DNA of 64,000 bases from Sediminitomix flava (GCF_003149185.1 NZ_QGDO01000002.1:620001-684000); one strand, 5' to 3'. Shown: positions 52,463-63,334, counted from the first letter of the stretch. Translations and numbers: made by a program. The notes: a model not told the origin generated them from the sequence alone.

Positions 52463-55036
52463 TTATGCTAGAATTTCTTCTTTTTCTTCAGCTTTATCTT
52501 CTACTTCTTTCTTGTCATTCGCATAGTCTTTGAAGCGTCTTGACATAGAAATACAAGTACCAATACAAAGTACAATTGTACCAATCCATAGAAGGTTAAT
52601 CAACGGTTTTTCTACAGCTTTCAAGATAATCCAATCACGCTGCGTTGTCTGCATTGTAAACTTGAACTTCTCGTCTTTAGGATTGATTTCATCTAACTGA
52701 ACTTTCAAGCCTAAATCTCTTTTTGTATCGGGTACCAAACCTACTTGTCCTCCTTTGATTACAAAGAATGGACGAATATCATGGTCTTGTCTGTTCCCCA
52801 ATACACGAAGATTAGCTCTTAACGCTACATCTCCTTCACCAAGTTCTACACCTGGCATCACACTTTCTCTTACCACACCATCAAATACCATGAAGAAGTC
52901 ATGTACAATGATTGTATCACCAACAGCAACTTCTTTTTGCATTGGCTCACTCCATTCTACCTCTTCGTCATCTACAGCCATTTGAGTAATGTGCGTATAA
53001 ATATCTCTATCTGGATAGTTTACAATACCAGGAGAAGGAACTACTCCCATTTGTTCATTATGTTGAACTCTTGGATAAAGTGAGAATACTTCTTCTTTTC
53101 CATCCTTACTAGATTTTCTTCTGTATTCTACTTCGTAGTAAATATTTTCGTTGTAAATCTGAATGGTATCGCCTTTGTGTCCGTAAGTTTCTCCTTTCTG
53201 AACAATATCTTCTTTCAAGATTGCTTTATAAGGGTCTTCAAAGAACATTAAACTCTCTCTTTCAATGTAACCCGGAATATCTTCAGATTCCATACGAGGA
53301 CCTTTATAAGTCAGCATATAGTCACGCATCTGCTTTGATTCATTTCTGAAAAGAAGCAGGTTCTCCTTATTCATCTCCTCCGAGAATTGAGAACTATACT
53401 GACGTCCCGACATATTCAAAGAAATCGTATTTGAATATCCTGAAGAAAACATAATACCGATCAGCATCAGTGCAATACCAATGTGTGAAATAGCTCCTCC
53501 CGAAAGGTTTGCATTTTTAGTAGAAAACAATTTGATCAATACAAATGCATTTGAGATCACACTGTACATTGAAGCTGTAAGTAAAATGATATATGATAAA
53601 TCATCTACTTTCCCTGCCAACAATACCGCTGTTGTAGCAACCATTGTTACGATTACAGGAATCATCATCTTATCCCAAACCTTCGCTCTCGAGTCAAGCT
53701 TTTGCCAGTAGAAATACTGCCCTGTACCCGAAAGAATAGCGATAATTACCGCAAACCACTTTTGATATGTTGTGTAGAACGTAACTGCATCTGCTGGTGG
53801 TGCCCAATTTGAGTTTACCCCAAAGAAGCCTAAGAATGAGTTGAACGCTGGAATTGACGTTGGCAAGAATACTTGGAATGAAGCAATACAAAGAATAGTT
53901 GCTCCCATGAAAATCCAGAATTCTCTTGAATACGCTGTGACCTCATTGTCTTTTTTAGGAAGTTCTTTCCAACGATAAGCTAACAAACCAATTGCAATAA
54001 CTACGAAGAACAATAAGTAAACCACCAACTGACCAGAAAGACCTAAGTCAGTAAATGAGTGTACCGAAGCTTCTCCCAATACACCACTTCTTGTAAGGAA
54101 TGTAGCATAAAGAACAAGTAGGAAAGATGCCATTGTTAAGATCATTGCTGAAACCAATGCTGTTCCGTTTTTACGATACACTAGCATAAGGTGCAATGCT
54201 CCTACCATTACTAACCAAGGGATATACACTGCATTTTCTACAGGGTCCCAGTTCCAATAACCACCAAAGTTCAATGTTTCATAGGCCCAATAAGCCCCCA
54301 TCATAATCCCTAAACCAAGGATAAACACACCAAATACAGTCCATCCTAAAGCAGGTTTAATCCAGCCTGTATAATCTCTTTTAACCAAACCAGCCATTAA
54401 GAATGCAAATGGAACAAGTGTTGCTGCAAAGCCTAAGAAAAGGGTTGGAGGGTGAATAACCATCCAATAGTTTTGAAGAAGTGGGTTCAATCCGTTTCCA
54501 TCTGTAGGAATATAATTCGGGTTCATCTCAAAAATTGGTGCTGCTACCGCATCTCTCAACAAGATAAAAGGAGAGCTACCCAATTTCATTCCCCAAAGGT
54601 CAATACCCAAAATCATTGAAACCAAAAAGGCTTGAACGAGTGAAAAAATCAACATTGCACTGTTTTCCCACTTTTTAGCTGTTCTGATGACAAAAAATCC
54701 GAGGATTACATGCCAGAATATCCAAAGTAGAAAACTTCCTTCTTGACCTTCCCAAAAACAGGAAATCATAAAGTGTACAGGCAGATTGTTAGAAGAATGA
54801 CTCCAAGCATAATAATACTCGTACTTATGTTGATAAATTATGCTAAAAAGAATCGCGACTACACCTATTACAGATAAACCATGTACATAAAATGCTAGTC
54901 GTCCATATTTTTTACCAATCCCTTTATCCAAAACGCCTAATTCAACCAATCCGTAGTAGACTGCAGAAGCGATGGCAAAGACAAAAGCTACGATCATTAA
55001 AAAATGACCTAAATTACCACTCAGTGTATCAATCAT
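52463..55036 (-). CDS. ccsA: Cytochrome c biogenesis heme lyase, CcmF/CcsA-like
   Basis: 857 residues, about 15 transmembrane helices. The heme-binding WWD-type motif lies in GGYWNWDPVENAVYIPWLVM near residue 257, preceded by the conserved SCFWEGQEGSFLLWIFWH region near 90. Length and arrangement match the CcmF/NrfE-like heme lyase of Bacteroidota, which attaches heme to apocytochrome c at the periplasmic face. The ccmB/ccmC/ccmE genes that normally accompany it are not in the window. Confidence 0.88.
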   Translation of the reverse strand: MIDTLSGNLGHFLMIVAFVFAIASAVYYGLVELGVLDKGIGKKYGRLAFYVHGLSVIGVVAILFSIIYQHKYEYYYAWSHSSNNLPVHFMISCFWEGQEGSFLLWIFWHVILGFFVIRTAKKWENSAMLIFSLVQAFLVSMILGIDLWGMKLGSSPFILLRDAVAAPIFEMNPNYIPTDGNGLNPLLQNYWMVIHPPTLFLGFAATLVPFAFLMAGLVKRDYTGWIKPALGWTVFGVFILGLGIMMGAYWAYETLNFGGYWNWDPVENAVYIPWLVMVGALHLMLVYRKNGTALVSAMILTMASFLLVLYATFLTRSGVLGEASVHSFTDLGLSGQLVVYLLFFVVIAIGLLAYRWKELPKKDNEVTAYSREFWIFMGATILCIASFQVFLPTSIPAFNSFLGFFGVNSNWAPPADAVTFYTTYQKWFAVIIAILSGTGQYFYWQKLDSRAKVWDKMMIPVIVTMVATTAVLLAGKVDDLSYIILLTASMYSVISNAFVLIKLFSTKNANLSGGAISHIGIALMLIGIMFSSGYSNTISLNMSGRQYSSQFSEEMNKENLLLFRNESKQMRDYMLTYKGPRMESEDIPGYIERESLMFFEDPYKAILKEDIVQKGETYGHKGDTIQIYNENIYYEVEYRRKSSKDGKEEVFSLYPRVQHNEQMGVVPSPGIVNYPDRDIYTHITQMAVDDEEVEWSEPMQKEVAVGDTIIVHDFFMVFDGVVRESVMPGVELGEGDVALRANLRVLGNRQDHDIRPFFVIKGGQVGLVPDTKRDLGLKVQLDEINPKDEKFKFTMQTTQRDWIILKAVEKPLINLLWIGTIVLCIGTCISMSRRFKDYANDKKEVEDKAEEKEEILA

Positions 55037-55214
55037 CTCGTTCCTATATATTAAAGCTAGTTCTAATTGCGTGAAATTTTAGAGGTAAAACTCTTTAAAG
55101 TGCCATAAAGTTACGAAAAGATGATCTTTAGATTTATAAAAATTGATAAAGAACTGAAGCTGTTAACTAAAAATATTATTAGATCATTACACATAAAGCT
55201 CAGAAAATAAAAAA

Positions 55215-55237
55215 GGATATACATAAACTGTATATCC
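55215..55237 (-). terminator. Terminator of the Ppx/GppA gene
   Basis: 9-bp stem GGATATACA (55215-55223) and TGTATATCC (55229-55237); T-rich on the minus strand after it. Confidence 0.75.
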
Positions 55238-55260
55238 TCCTTTCTAAATGTTATTTATTG

Positions 55261-56202
55261 CTACTCTGAATCAGCAAACTTTTGAGCATTTTCCATGTCC
55301 TCCAACATTTCTAAAATAATTCCATCTTTCAGACCTACACTTGGAACAATGATCTCTTCTGCCCCACTCAACTCCATAACCGTTGTGTAGATTCTTGAGG
55401 CAGGAATAATGACATCTGCACGATCTTTATTCAATCTAAGGGTATTAATTCGTTCTACCATCGAGAACTCACGAATGTAGTTTCTGAGTCTAATCAGTTC
55501 ATCAAGACTTGTGACCTTGTCTTCTCTTTCACAGTCTTTTGACAATTTGAAGAGCTTATTGATATTTCCTCCAGTACCTACAGCTTTAATCGGTGTATTT
55601 TTAGGCAAGTACTCCTTAATCCATTCATCCATTTTTTCATAAACCTTCGTCTCGGCAGCTTTGTCCAAACGACGAACACCACCCATACGATAAGATTTAC
55701 TAGCCAATTTTTTCTTCCCACGATAAAGATTCAACTCAGTACTCCCCCCTCCAACATCAATATGGATAAAGTTGTCTTCATCGTTTAAGTAAGGATCAAT
55801 AGATAAGTTGATGATCTCAGCTTCCTTTTTCCCATCTATGATATTGATCATTAAACCTAATTGGTAATAAACTCTTTGGACAATGTCTTCTCCATTTTCA
55901 GCTTCTCGCATTGCTGATGTGGCATAAGCTCTGTAATCAGTTACCTCATACAAGTCCATCAAGTTTTGAAATGTATGCATCAATTTCACAAATTTCTCTT
56001 CAGTAGGTCTTGTTATCCTTCCTCTACTAAATACATCATTACCTAGTCGTAGCGGAAATCGAAGAAATTCAACTTTTTTGATACTTGAATCTTTTCCCTC
56101 TCCTAATACTTTGATGACTTGAAGACGAATGGCATTTGAACCGATATCAATAGAAGCTAGTCTCAATTTATTTTTATTTAGTTTTTCACCTCTGTACACC
56201 AT
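55261..56202 (-). CDS. Ppx/GppA-family phosphatase
   Basis: 313 residues from the ATG at 56202 (MVYRGEKLNKNKLRLASIDIG). The ASKHA-type ATPase core has LASIDIGSNAIRLQVIKV, YATSAMREAENG and HIDVGGGSTELNLYRGKK. Members hydrolyse polyphosphate or pppGpp. An upstream start would add 46 residues with no match to the family, so I reject it. No ppk in the window. Exact substrate uncertain. Confidence 0.9.
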   Translation of the reverse strand: MVYRGEKLNKNKLRLASIDIGSNAIRLQVIKVLGEGKDSSIKKVEFLRFPLRLGNDVFSRGRITRPTEEKFVKLMHTFQNLMDLYEVTDYRAYATSAMREAENGEDIVQRVYYQLGLMINIIDGKKEAEIINLSIDPYLNDEDNFIHIDVGGGSTELNLYRGKKKLASKSYRMGGVRRLDKAAETKVYEKMDEWIKEYLPKNTPIKAVGTGGNINKLFKLSKDCEREDKVTSLDELIRLRNYIREFSMVERINTLRLNKDRADVIIPASRIYTTVMELSGAEEIIVPSVGLKDGIILEMLEDMENAQKFADSE

Positions 56203-56416
56203 ACCTATACACCTCTTAATTAACCCATTTCTTCGGTGAGAGTTCTTCAACGAAAGATTTTGCCTAAAAAATGCGTAAAAAATACTTCTGCACACTCTCA
56301 ACGGTTCTAGAAAAATATATATTTTGTACTTTTGAAGCAAGCCTTATTTCTGAAAATAATGCAGAGAATTGAGGAAATAATCTAAGTTTCCTCCCTTATA
56401 TAACTTTGATCAGAAG

Positions 56417-56641
56417 ATGGAAAGTAAAGATATTTATAAAGCCTTATTAGCAATGAAGGGGAGTTCGGAAGACTTTTCAGAATTCAACAAATTGACTGAT
56501 TATCAAAAAAAACGATTACCAAATGTCAATTTCTGGAAGTATAAAAATGAGGAAACCCCAATCAATATTCCTGAAGACTTTGAAGAGTATTGGAGTGCTA
56601 TTGAATCTAATATTTCTGAAGATCACGGAGAAGATGGTTAA
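56417..56641 (+). CDS. Small hypothetical acidic protein
   Basis: 74 residues, no signal peptide or membrane helix; starts MESKDIYKALLAMKGSSEDF and is acidic at the C-terminus. It occupies the gap between Ppx/GppA and lepA on the opposite strand and ends just before a strong terminator, which supports it being a real gene. No homology recognised. Confidence 0.6.
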   Translation: MESKDIYKALLAMKGSSEDFSEFNKLTDYQKKRLPNVNFWKYKNEETPINIPEDFEEYWSAIESNISEDHGEDG

Positions 56642-56691
56642 TCCATAAAATAGTTCTGTAAATCTTCAAAATGGATACTTAACTATAAAAA

Positions 56692-56725
56692 ACAACCCCA
56701 AATTCTATTTAGAACTTGGGGTTGT
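56692..56725. terminator. Bidirectional terminator between the small gene and lepA
   Basis: 10-bp stem ACAACCCCAA (56692-56701) and TTGGGGTTGT (56716-56725), with TTCTA/TAGAA pairing inside the loop. Between convergent genes. Confidence 0.88.
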
Positions 56726-56745
56726 ATAGTGTTATATCAGCTGTA

Positions 56746-58545
56746 TTAGTCAACTTGCAGTACAGACATGAAAGCTTCTTGCGTTACTTCCACTTTACCT
56801 ACTTGACGCATACGTTTCTTACCTTTTTTCTGTTTTTCAAGAAGTTTACGTTTACGAGAAATATCACCACCGTAACATTTCGCGATTACGTTTTTACGAA
56901 GCGCTTTGATTGTTTCTCTAGCAATAATTTTTGTACCAATTGCAGCTTGAATTGGAATTTCAAATTGCTGTCTTGAAATAACGGCTCTCAACTTCTCACA
57001 AACTTTCTTACCTCTATCGTAAGCTTTATCTCTGTGAACAACTGCTGAGAATGCATCCACAGCTTCGTTATTCAATAGAATATCAAGTTTCACCAATTTA
57101 GATGCTCTGAAACCAATCAATTCATAATCCAAAGAAGCATATCCTTTAGAGATTGTTTTCAGCTTATCAAAGAAGTCAAATACGATTTCAGAAAGAGGAA
57201 TTTCGAAGATCAATTCTACACGATCAGTAGTCAGATAAACTTGGTTCATCAACTCACCGCGCTTCTCCATACATAGTCCAATCACTGGTCCTACGTAATC
57301 TGCCTTCGTAATGATATTTGCTTTGATATATGGCTCTTCAATTCTATCCAAGAAGTTTGGATCTGGAAGGTCTGATGGCGCATTTACAATTACTTTCTCT
57401 TCATCCTTTTTCAAGTATGCATGATACTCTACCGAAGGTGCTGTAGTAATTACTGTCATATCAAACTCACGCTCCAAGCGCTCTTGTACAATTTCCAAGT
57501 GAAGCATTCCTAAGAATCCACAACGGAAACCAAAACCAAGTGCGGCAGAAGTCTCAGGCTCCCAAACCAATGAAGCATCGTTCAACTGAAGCTTTTCCAT
57601 TGAAGCTCTCAACTCTTCAAATTCGGTTGTGTCTACAGGATAAATACCCGCGAATACCATTGGTTTCACATCTTCAAAACCTTGAATAATATCTTTACAA
57701 GGATTGTCTTTATGTGTAATGGTATCACCAACCTTAACTTCTTTTGCTTCTTTAATACCAGAAATCAGATAGCCCACATTACCTGCTGAAATAGATTTTC
57801 GAGGTTCTTGGGTTAATCTCAGCACCCCAATCTCATCGGCATTATAGGTTTTACCTGTATTGACAAACTGTACAAGATCGCCTTTTTTGATCTCTCCATT
57901 AATTACACGGAAGTATACTTCTACCCCACGGAATGGATTATATACAGAGTCAAAAATCAAAGCTTGAAGCGGTTTTTCAGGATCACCTTCTGGAGAAGGA
58001 ATACGCTCAACAATTGCCTCAAGAATATTTTCAATACCAATACCTGCTTTGGCACTTGCTTCAATAATATCTTCTCTATCACAGCCAATCATATCCATGA
58101 TTTCATCGGCTACCTCTTCAGGTCTTGCATGCGGAAGGTCAATCTTGTTCATCACAGGGATGATCTCAAGATCTTGCTCCATAGCCAAGTATAAGTTTGA
58201 GATTGTCTGTGCCTCAATACCTTGAGAAGCATCTACCACTAATAATGCTCCTTCGCAAGCTGCAATAGAACGAGAAACTTCATAAGAAAAGTCAACGTGA
58301 CCCGGAGTGTCAATCAGGTTCAACGTAAATTCTTCATTATTATATTTATAGTTCATTTGGATAGCATGAGACTTAATCGTAATCCCACGCTCTCTTTCCA
58401 AATCCATATTATCCAACAGCTGCGACTGCATCTCTCTTTGGGTAACCGTTTGTGTTTTTTCTAGAAGACGGTCAGCCAAAGTACTCTTTCCATGATCAAT
58501 GTGAGCAATGATGCAGAAATTTCTGATGTTCTTCATTTTATCCAT
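56746..58545 (-). CDS. lepA: Elongation factor 4 (LepA)
   Basis: 599 residues. GTPase motifs: G1 AHIDHGKST (14-22), G3 DTPGH (79-83), G4 NKID (133-136). The C-terminal LepA-specific domain includes [20 protein letters not shown] near 555-574. It catalyses back-translocation or assists ribosome biogenesis and translation under stress. Translation may start at Met4 (58536). Terminator shared with the small gene. Confidence 0.96.
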   Translation of the reverse strand: MDKMKNIRNFCIIAHIDHGKSTLADRLLEKTQTVTQREMQSQLLDNMDLERERGITIKSHAIQMNYKYNNEEFTLNLIDTPGHVDFSYEVSRSIAACEGALLVVDASQGIEAQTISNLYLAMEQDLEIIPVMNKIDLPHARPEEVADEIMDMIGCDREDIIEASAKAGIGIENILEAIVERIPSPEGDPEKPLQALIFDSVYNPFRGVEVYFRVINGEIKKGDLVQFVNTGKTYNADEIGVLRLTQEPRKSISAGNVGYLISGIKEAKEVKVGDTITHKDNPCKDIIQGFEDVKPMVFAGIYPVDTTEFEELRASMEKLQLNDASLVWEPETSAALGFGFRCGFLGMLHLEIVQERLEREFDMTVITTAPSVEYHAYLKKDEEKVIVNAPSDLPDPNFLDRIEEPYIKANIITKADYVGPVIGLCMEKRGELMNQVYLTTDRVELIFEIPLSEIVFDFFDKLKTISKGYASLDYELIGFRASKLVKLDILLNNEAVDAFSAVVHRDKAYDRGKKVCEKLRAVISRQQFEIPIQAAIGTKIIARETIKALRKNVIAKCYGGDISRKRKLLEKQKKGKKRMRQVGKVEVTQEAFMSVLQVD

Positions 58546-58630
58546 GCCACAAAAATACTATTTTTTTTCAAGACACTGCTTCTTTATTTTGAGCTAGCAC
58601 TTGAAAAAATTTGTTTATTTTATTTCTTGC

Positions 58631-59935
58631 TTAACTTTCTTGTTCGTCCCAAAATCTAATAGCGGTTTCTAATAGACTTTGAACAAACATTCTTTTATTT
58701 CCTTCCAAGTTATAAAGATGCTCCAAAGGGTTTTCTTCTGAAAAAATATGTTCCAGTGAAATAAGCTCTTCTTTATTGAAAACAAGTTTTTCAAGTTCTA
58801 AAACTAATTCGCTTGGAGAATTTTCAGTATAAATCGCTTTTAGCAACTCGAATTGACTATTATTAAAGAGAAGGTCTCCATCTTGTTCACCTTTAGCCTG
58901 CATTTCATCTCTCTCAAACTGATCCATGATAAAGAGAATCTCTAGATCTCGTTCTATTTGAGATTCATCGAATGGTTCATAAAGGTATTCATCAAATATA
59001 TCGAGAATATGAACCACCATTTCTTCTTGTTCTTCATCAAAGTTCAAGGAAGTTCCTGCAGGATCCCAAGCTTCTTTCTGTTTGAAAACTCTTTCTAAAT
59101 AATTTATTTGAGCCGGCGTGAAAGTGCTTTTATTTATTTGAATACCATCTTGCCCTTCTTTTTTATTAAACACGACACTTAATAAAAGAGACTCTTGTTC
59201 TGAGAAAACATTAGATAGGCCTTCTTCATCAAGACTGCTTTCAAATAATTGTTCTAAGGTTTTTAACTCTGCTTGTTCCTCGTCTGATAGAGCAGAAGCT
59301 TTATCCAAAATTTGAATAATAAATGCTTTCTTCTCATCTCCTAATTCTACAAATGAAAGTAGGTCTGCTTCAGAAAATACAGAACGGATATAATCTAACT
59401 CTTCAAAATTAAAGGTAAAGTCACCTAATTCTAAGCCTTCTTCCGAGTACTTTTCATCAAAAACTGCTGATAAAAACTTAAATTCTTCCTCAGTTAGTAC
59501 ATGATGTTCTACCTGATCTTTTTCACCTTCAAAATCTCTATCAATCTCATTTAGCATAAAAAGTACACCTACAGAATTGATTGCAGGGTGAAACTCCCAA
59601 TTGTTCTCATCTTCATATTCCCAAACTTCTTCCGCCGCATTCAATTTTTCAAAAAGTAGTTCAACCAACTTTTTTTGTTCTTCAGACAAAAAGCTTGGTA
59701 CATCTACAGTTTCTCCAAGTGCGATCGTTTCAAAAGTATCTTTGAGCTTTGTAAGTGTCTCATCGTCATAATAAACTCCAGAAATTTTTATATTCTCATT
59801 GGAGTGGGCTTCATATACCGCTTCTAACAAAGAAAATTCTTCATCACTAAAGATTAATTCCTCTGTAGATTCATGTGTGGCATTTAAATATTCCCTTTCT
59901 AACTTCTCAATTTCAAAGAGTTCTTCAAGTTTCAT
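58631..59935 (-). CDS. Acidic protein with four tandem ~100-residue repeats
   Basis: 434 residues, very acidic (Glu/Asp-rich), no signal peptide or membrane helix. Four repeats can be aligned by eye with starts near residues 1, 118, 222 and 326. Each has a first core such as LIFSDEEFSLLEAVYE (28-43), HVLTEEEFKFLSAVFDE (145-161), NVFSEQESLLLSVVFNK (242-258) or LLFNNSQFELLKAIYTE (355-371). A second core about 27 residues on has the same form, e.g. FTFNFEELDYIRSVFSE and TFTPAQINYLERVFKQ. So the unit may itself be a double. I recognise no named domain. It lies 85 bases upstream of lepA on the same strand. Confidence 0.75.
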   Translation of the reverse strand: MKLEELFEIEKLEREYLNATHESTEELIFSDEEFSLLEAVYEAHSNENIKISGVYYDDETLTKLKDTFETIALGETVDVPSFLSEEQKKLVELLFEKLNAAEEVWEYEDENNWEFHPAINSVGVLFMLNEIDRDFEGEKDQVEHHVLTEEEFKFLSAVFDEKYSEEGLELGDFTFNFEELDYIRSVFSEADLLSFVELGDEKKAFIIQILDKASALSDEEQAELKTLEQLFESSLDEEGLSNVFSEQESLLLSVVFNKKEGQDGIQINKSTFTPAQINYLERVFKQKEAWDPAGTSLNFDEEQEEMVVHILDIFDEYLYEPFDESQIERDLEILFIMDQFERDEMQAKGEQDGDLLFNNSQFELLKAIYTENSPSELVLELEKLVFNKEELISLEHIFSEENPLEHLYNLEGNKRMFVQSLLETAIRFWDEQES

Positions 59936-60197
59936 AGAAATCTGTTTGATCCGAAAACAATTCCGCTAAAGTAGTTTACAAGCGAATATCGCAAAAAGTT
60001 TCTTTACTTATCTGTCATCTTTTGATAAAAAAACTTGATGGAATCATATTCGACTGATACTTAAATACCTTGCACTCTGTATTGGTATAATTGAAAGAAA
60101 CTTTAGTACCTTCATAACTTTTAAGTGAATACACTATATAATATCACTTTGTACTTTGATATATTGCTCACTATCTGACTAAATACCAACTACCAGC

Positions 60198-63131
60198 ATG
60201 AAAGCTTATTTCTTACTCATTCTTTTTTATCTTCTGTCATATTTTTCGTTTGCCCAAAACGGACATTATTACCTTACTCATTATGCGCCATCTTTCATAG
60301 ATTTTGAGGAACAGCGTGTACAAACAGTACAAGATAATGAGGGGGTTATGTACTTCTCAAACCGAAAAGGAGTATTAAAATACAATGGTAAAGACTGGAA
60401 TTTACTTGAAACACCTTCCTCTGTATTTAGCCTTGCATATGCTGAAAAACAGAACTATTTATTAGTAGGGGGACGGAATAGTTTGGGCTATATTCAAAAA
60501 GATATTTATGGGGATGATCAATACTTTTCGTTAAGTGAAGATCATATTATAGGACTAGTCAGTAAAATATCAATCGTAAAAAATAAAGCCTATATTTTAG
60601 CTGATGGTGAGGTTTTCATCATAGACCTAAATGCAAAGAAAATCATTGGTGAATATTATGAACATATAGCTCAACACCTATTCACAGCAATGAATGAGCC
60701 TTATTTCATTGATGAAGAACAGAATATTTACCTCCTTAAAGAACAAGAAGCTGAGGTTGCAGATATAAAATTACCCGACTCTACTTCAATACAATTTGTA
60801 GCGGATTATAATAATAAAGTAGTAATTGGAGATAGCAGTGGTACTTGGTTTCAGTTTGATGGTTTGGCGCTAGACACATTAAAAAACCAAAATAAAAAAT
60901 GGTTAAAAGAAAGTGCTCCTCATCAAATTATTTCTCTTAATGACTCATTAAATATCATCGCTACTGAAAAAGGTGGAGCGGTTATCTATAATTTATTTAG
61001 CGGTGATATTGATTTCTACCTAAATTATACAACAGGTCTTCCCGACAGTGAAATTAAAGGGATTGGAAAAGATAAATATGGGGGAATTTGGTTTGCTCAC
61101 GAATATGGTTTCAGTCGTACAAATCACCTAACGCCTTTAAGGAACTATGCACTTTACGAGGGATTGGAAGGAAACATACTTTCTGCCATTGAATTTGATG
61201 GGAGACTATTCACAGGAACTAGTGAAGGACTGTATGAACTTGCGAAAATTGACAAATTCAAAGAGGTAGATAAAGTTGTAAAACTAAGAAAGCGACGTAA
61301 AAGCAAAGACTTTATCGCTTATCAGGCAAAAGAGAAAGAATTAGCAAAACTTAGTGAGAAAGAACTAAAAAAACAGATCAAAGAAGTTGAAGAGGAAGAA
61401 GAAGATGCGATTAAAGACTTTGAAAAAGATGAAAAGAAGCTAAGAAGAAAATGGCGTAAGGAGCAACGAAAAAAGCTAAAAGAAGCTAAAAAAGAGAATA
61501 AAGATTTAGATGTTGATAAGTGGAAAAAAGAACAAGAGGAGTTGTTTGAAAAGGAAGCATTAGCTCGAAAAGAGAAAATGAATTCTACCACTATTGCTAC
61601 CATCAAGAAAAAAACTGCTGTAGTCAAAAAGCCTGTTAGGAAGTATGAATATTATTACGAAGTAAAAAAAGACAAAGAACTCATTCTTCAGTCTACTAAA
61701 TATAAATATAAAGTTATACCAGAGATTGAAGCCAAATGTAGAATCCTTCAGAAAATAGATACTTTTTTAGTAGTCGGCTCCAACAAAGGAACGGCTTTGA
61801 TCAGCCCTAATGGTGATCTGCAATGGCTAAATCAATTCAATGTTCAAACTTTACATGTTTCAGAAAAAACCAATGAACTTATTGTCGCAGATGAAAATGG
61901 TGATATCTGGGCAAAAAGGCTAACAAAAGGTGGTATCTGGGTAAACATAGATGGTGTACATAATGCGCAACTAAGCAGTATAAATACAATTTACATTGAT
62001 CAACAAGATTTACTATGGTTAGTCAATCACGAAATGATTCATTGTTTCTCTACACATACGGACAACAAACGTGACTTGGTTAGTAGCGTCAATGTAAACA
62101 ATCCATTTGGTGATGATATTGGTATTTGGGATAAAGACTCTTCAGAGACTCACTTCATTTTACACAACGGAATTTATACATTCAACAAAGATTTAGGAAC
62201 TCTTGAAAATGTATCACTAAAGCAAAAACTGAAAAGCTCTGATCAATTCAGAGTTTTACAAGGGCATGATGGGATTGTATGGAGCTACCTTAAAACAGGT
62301 TGGACACCACTTTTGAATGGACGCCATTTGAGTGATGAGCCAACTTTCTATCACTTAAATCAAATACCTCAAATCAGAGCTATTTTACCTTCTGAAGACC
62401 CCGAAAAACTATGGGTGATTACTAAGGGGAATCAACTTTTCTGTTACGAATACACGGAGAGTCAAATAGACAACAAGCACTATGACCTAAATCTTGCAAC
62501 ATTGAAAGATATGAAAGGTCAAAAAATCCCGATCAATGATCTTGACTTCTCTTACCGAAATAATAATTTTCTCTTTTCCTTCAGTCAACCTCAGTATGAA
62601 ATTGATAAAGAAATCTTATATCGATTTAAACTGAATGACAACCCTTGGTCTTCATGGACAAAAGAAAGTCATATTCCATTTCACTTGTTGAATAGTGGTA
62701 AATATGCATTAAAAGTAGAATCTGGAAATGGAAATGGCTCTATTTATTCTTCATATTCACTTGATTTCAATATTGCACTTCCATACTGGAAAAAAACTTG
62801 GTTCTATGCTTTAGAACTTCTGTTCTTTAGTTTCCTTCTTGTTTTCTCATTTAAATTAAATCAATCAAAAAGGGTAAATATATGGATCAGTAAAGTACTA
62901 ACTTACCTTACCCTAATCATGGTTTTTGCCTTCTTAGAAACGGTAGCTCAATATTATATTAACTTAGAACCTGATCCGTTACTCGATTTCGGAATAGAAG
63001 CTAGTTTAGCAATCCTGCTTCTTCCTTTTGAGAATGTATTTAAAAAGTTAATTGCCTTCACTAGAAACACTGATTCAGACACTCAACGCCATTCAAATGA
63101 ATTGAATAATATAAAGGAAACCAATAGCTAA
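60198..63131 (+). CDS. Propeller protein with charged coiled-coil insert and C-terminal membrane helices
   Basis: 977 residues. The signal peptide (to about 22, SYFSFAQN) is followed by WD-like propeller strands (VQTVQDNEGVMYFSNRKGVLKY onwards). From about residue 350 to 495 a Lys/Glu-rich coiled coil interrupts the propeller, which then resumes (e.g. LVVGSNKGTALISPNGDLQW). A Y_Y_Y-like module near 805-860 leads to three hydrophobic helices (about 867-960) and a polar tail. The usual output (kinase, phosphatase, cyclase or HTH) of this family is missing. Two-component-regulator-propeller type; ligand unknown. It ends in a strong terminator. Confidence 0.8.
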   Translation: MKAYFLLILFYLLSYFSFAQNGHYYLTHYAPSFIDFEEQRVQTVQDNEGVMYFSNRKGVLKYNGKDWNLLETPSSVFSLAYAEKQNYLLVGGRNSLGYIQKDIYGDDQYFSLSEDHIIGLVSKISIVKNKAYILADGEVFIIDLNAKKIIGEYYEHIAQHLFTAMNEPYFIDEEQNIYLLKEQEAEVADIKLPDSTSIQFVADYNNKVVIGDSSGTWFQFDGLALDTLKNQNKKWLKESAPHQIISLNDSLNIIATEKGGAVIYNLFSGDIDFYLNYTTGLPDSEIKGIGKDKYGGIWFAHEYGFSRTNHLTPLRNYALYEGLEGNILSAIEFDGRLFTGTSEGLYELAKIDKFKEVDKVVKLRKRRKSKDFIAYQAKEKELAKLSEKELKKQIKEVEEEEEDAIKDFEKDEKKLRRKWRKEQRKKLKEAKKENKDLDVDKWKKEQEELFEKEALARKEKMNSTTIATIKKKTAVVKKPVRKYEYYYEVKKDKELILQSTKYKYKVIPEIEAKCRILQKIDTFLVVGSNKGTALISPNGDLQWLNQFNVQTLHVSEKTNELIVADENGDIWAKRLTKGGIWVNIDGVHNAQLSSINTIYIDQQDLLWLVNHEMIHCFSTHTDNKRDLVSSVNVNNPFGDDIGIWDKDSSETHFILHNGIYTFNKDLGTLENVSLKQKLKSSDQFRVLQGHDGIVWSYLKTGWTPLLNGRHLSDEPTFYHLNQIPQIRAILPSEDPEKLWVITKGNQLFCYEYTESQIDNKHYDLNLATLKDMKGQKIPINDLDFSYRNNNFLFSFSQPQYEIDKEILYRFKLNDNPWSSWTKESHIPFHLLNSGKYALKVESGNGNGSIYSSYSLDFNIALPYWKKTWFYALELLFFSFLLVFSFKLNQSKRVNIWISKVLTYLTLIMVFAFLETVAQYYINLEPDPLLDFGIEASLAILLLPFENVFKKLIAFTRNTDSDTQRHSNELNNIKETNS

Positions 63132-63167
63132 AGTTTAGATAACATCACATTTTAAAATATAACATTC

Positions 63168-63204
63168 ACCAATTCAAACATGACTTAAGTCTTTTTGAAT
63201 TGGT
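63168..63204 (+). terminator. Terminator after the propeller gene
   Basis: 11-bp stem ACCAATTCAAA (63168-63178) and TTTGAATTGGT (63194-63204) followed by TTTTT. Confidence 0.9.
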
Positions 63205-63334
63205 TTTTTGTTATAAAAACAACATTTGGTTAGATTAATGTTAGATACAACATATTATTTTTCTTCCACTTTTATAAAGCGTTCATTTGCACTCCATTCA
63301 AAAAATTGAACGTTTCAAAGAAAATACACCTTTA

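Noticed and set aside
56203-56340. 46-residue N-terminal extension of the Ppx/GppA protein
   Set aside because: It has no match to the family and would put the ATPase motif unusually far from the start.
61322-61627. 101-codon minus-strand frame rich in Ser and Phe
   Set aside because: It is the shadow of the Lys/Glu coiled coil of the propeller gene on the other strand.
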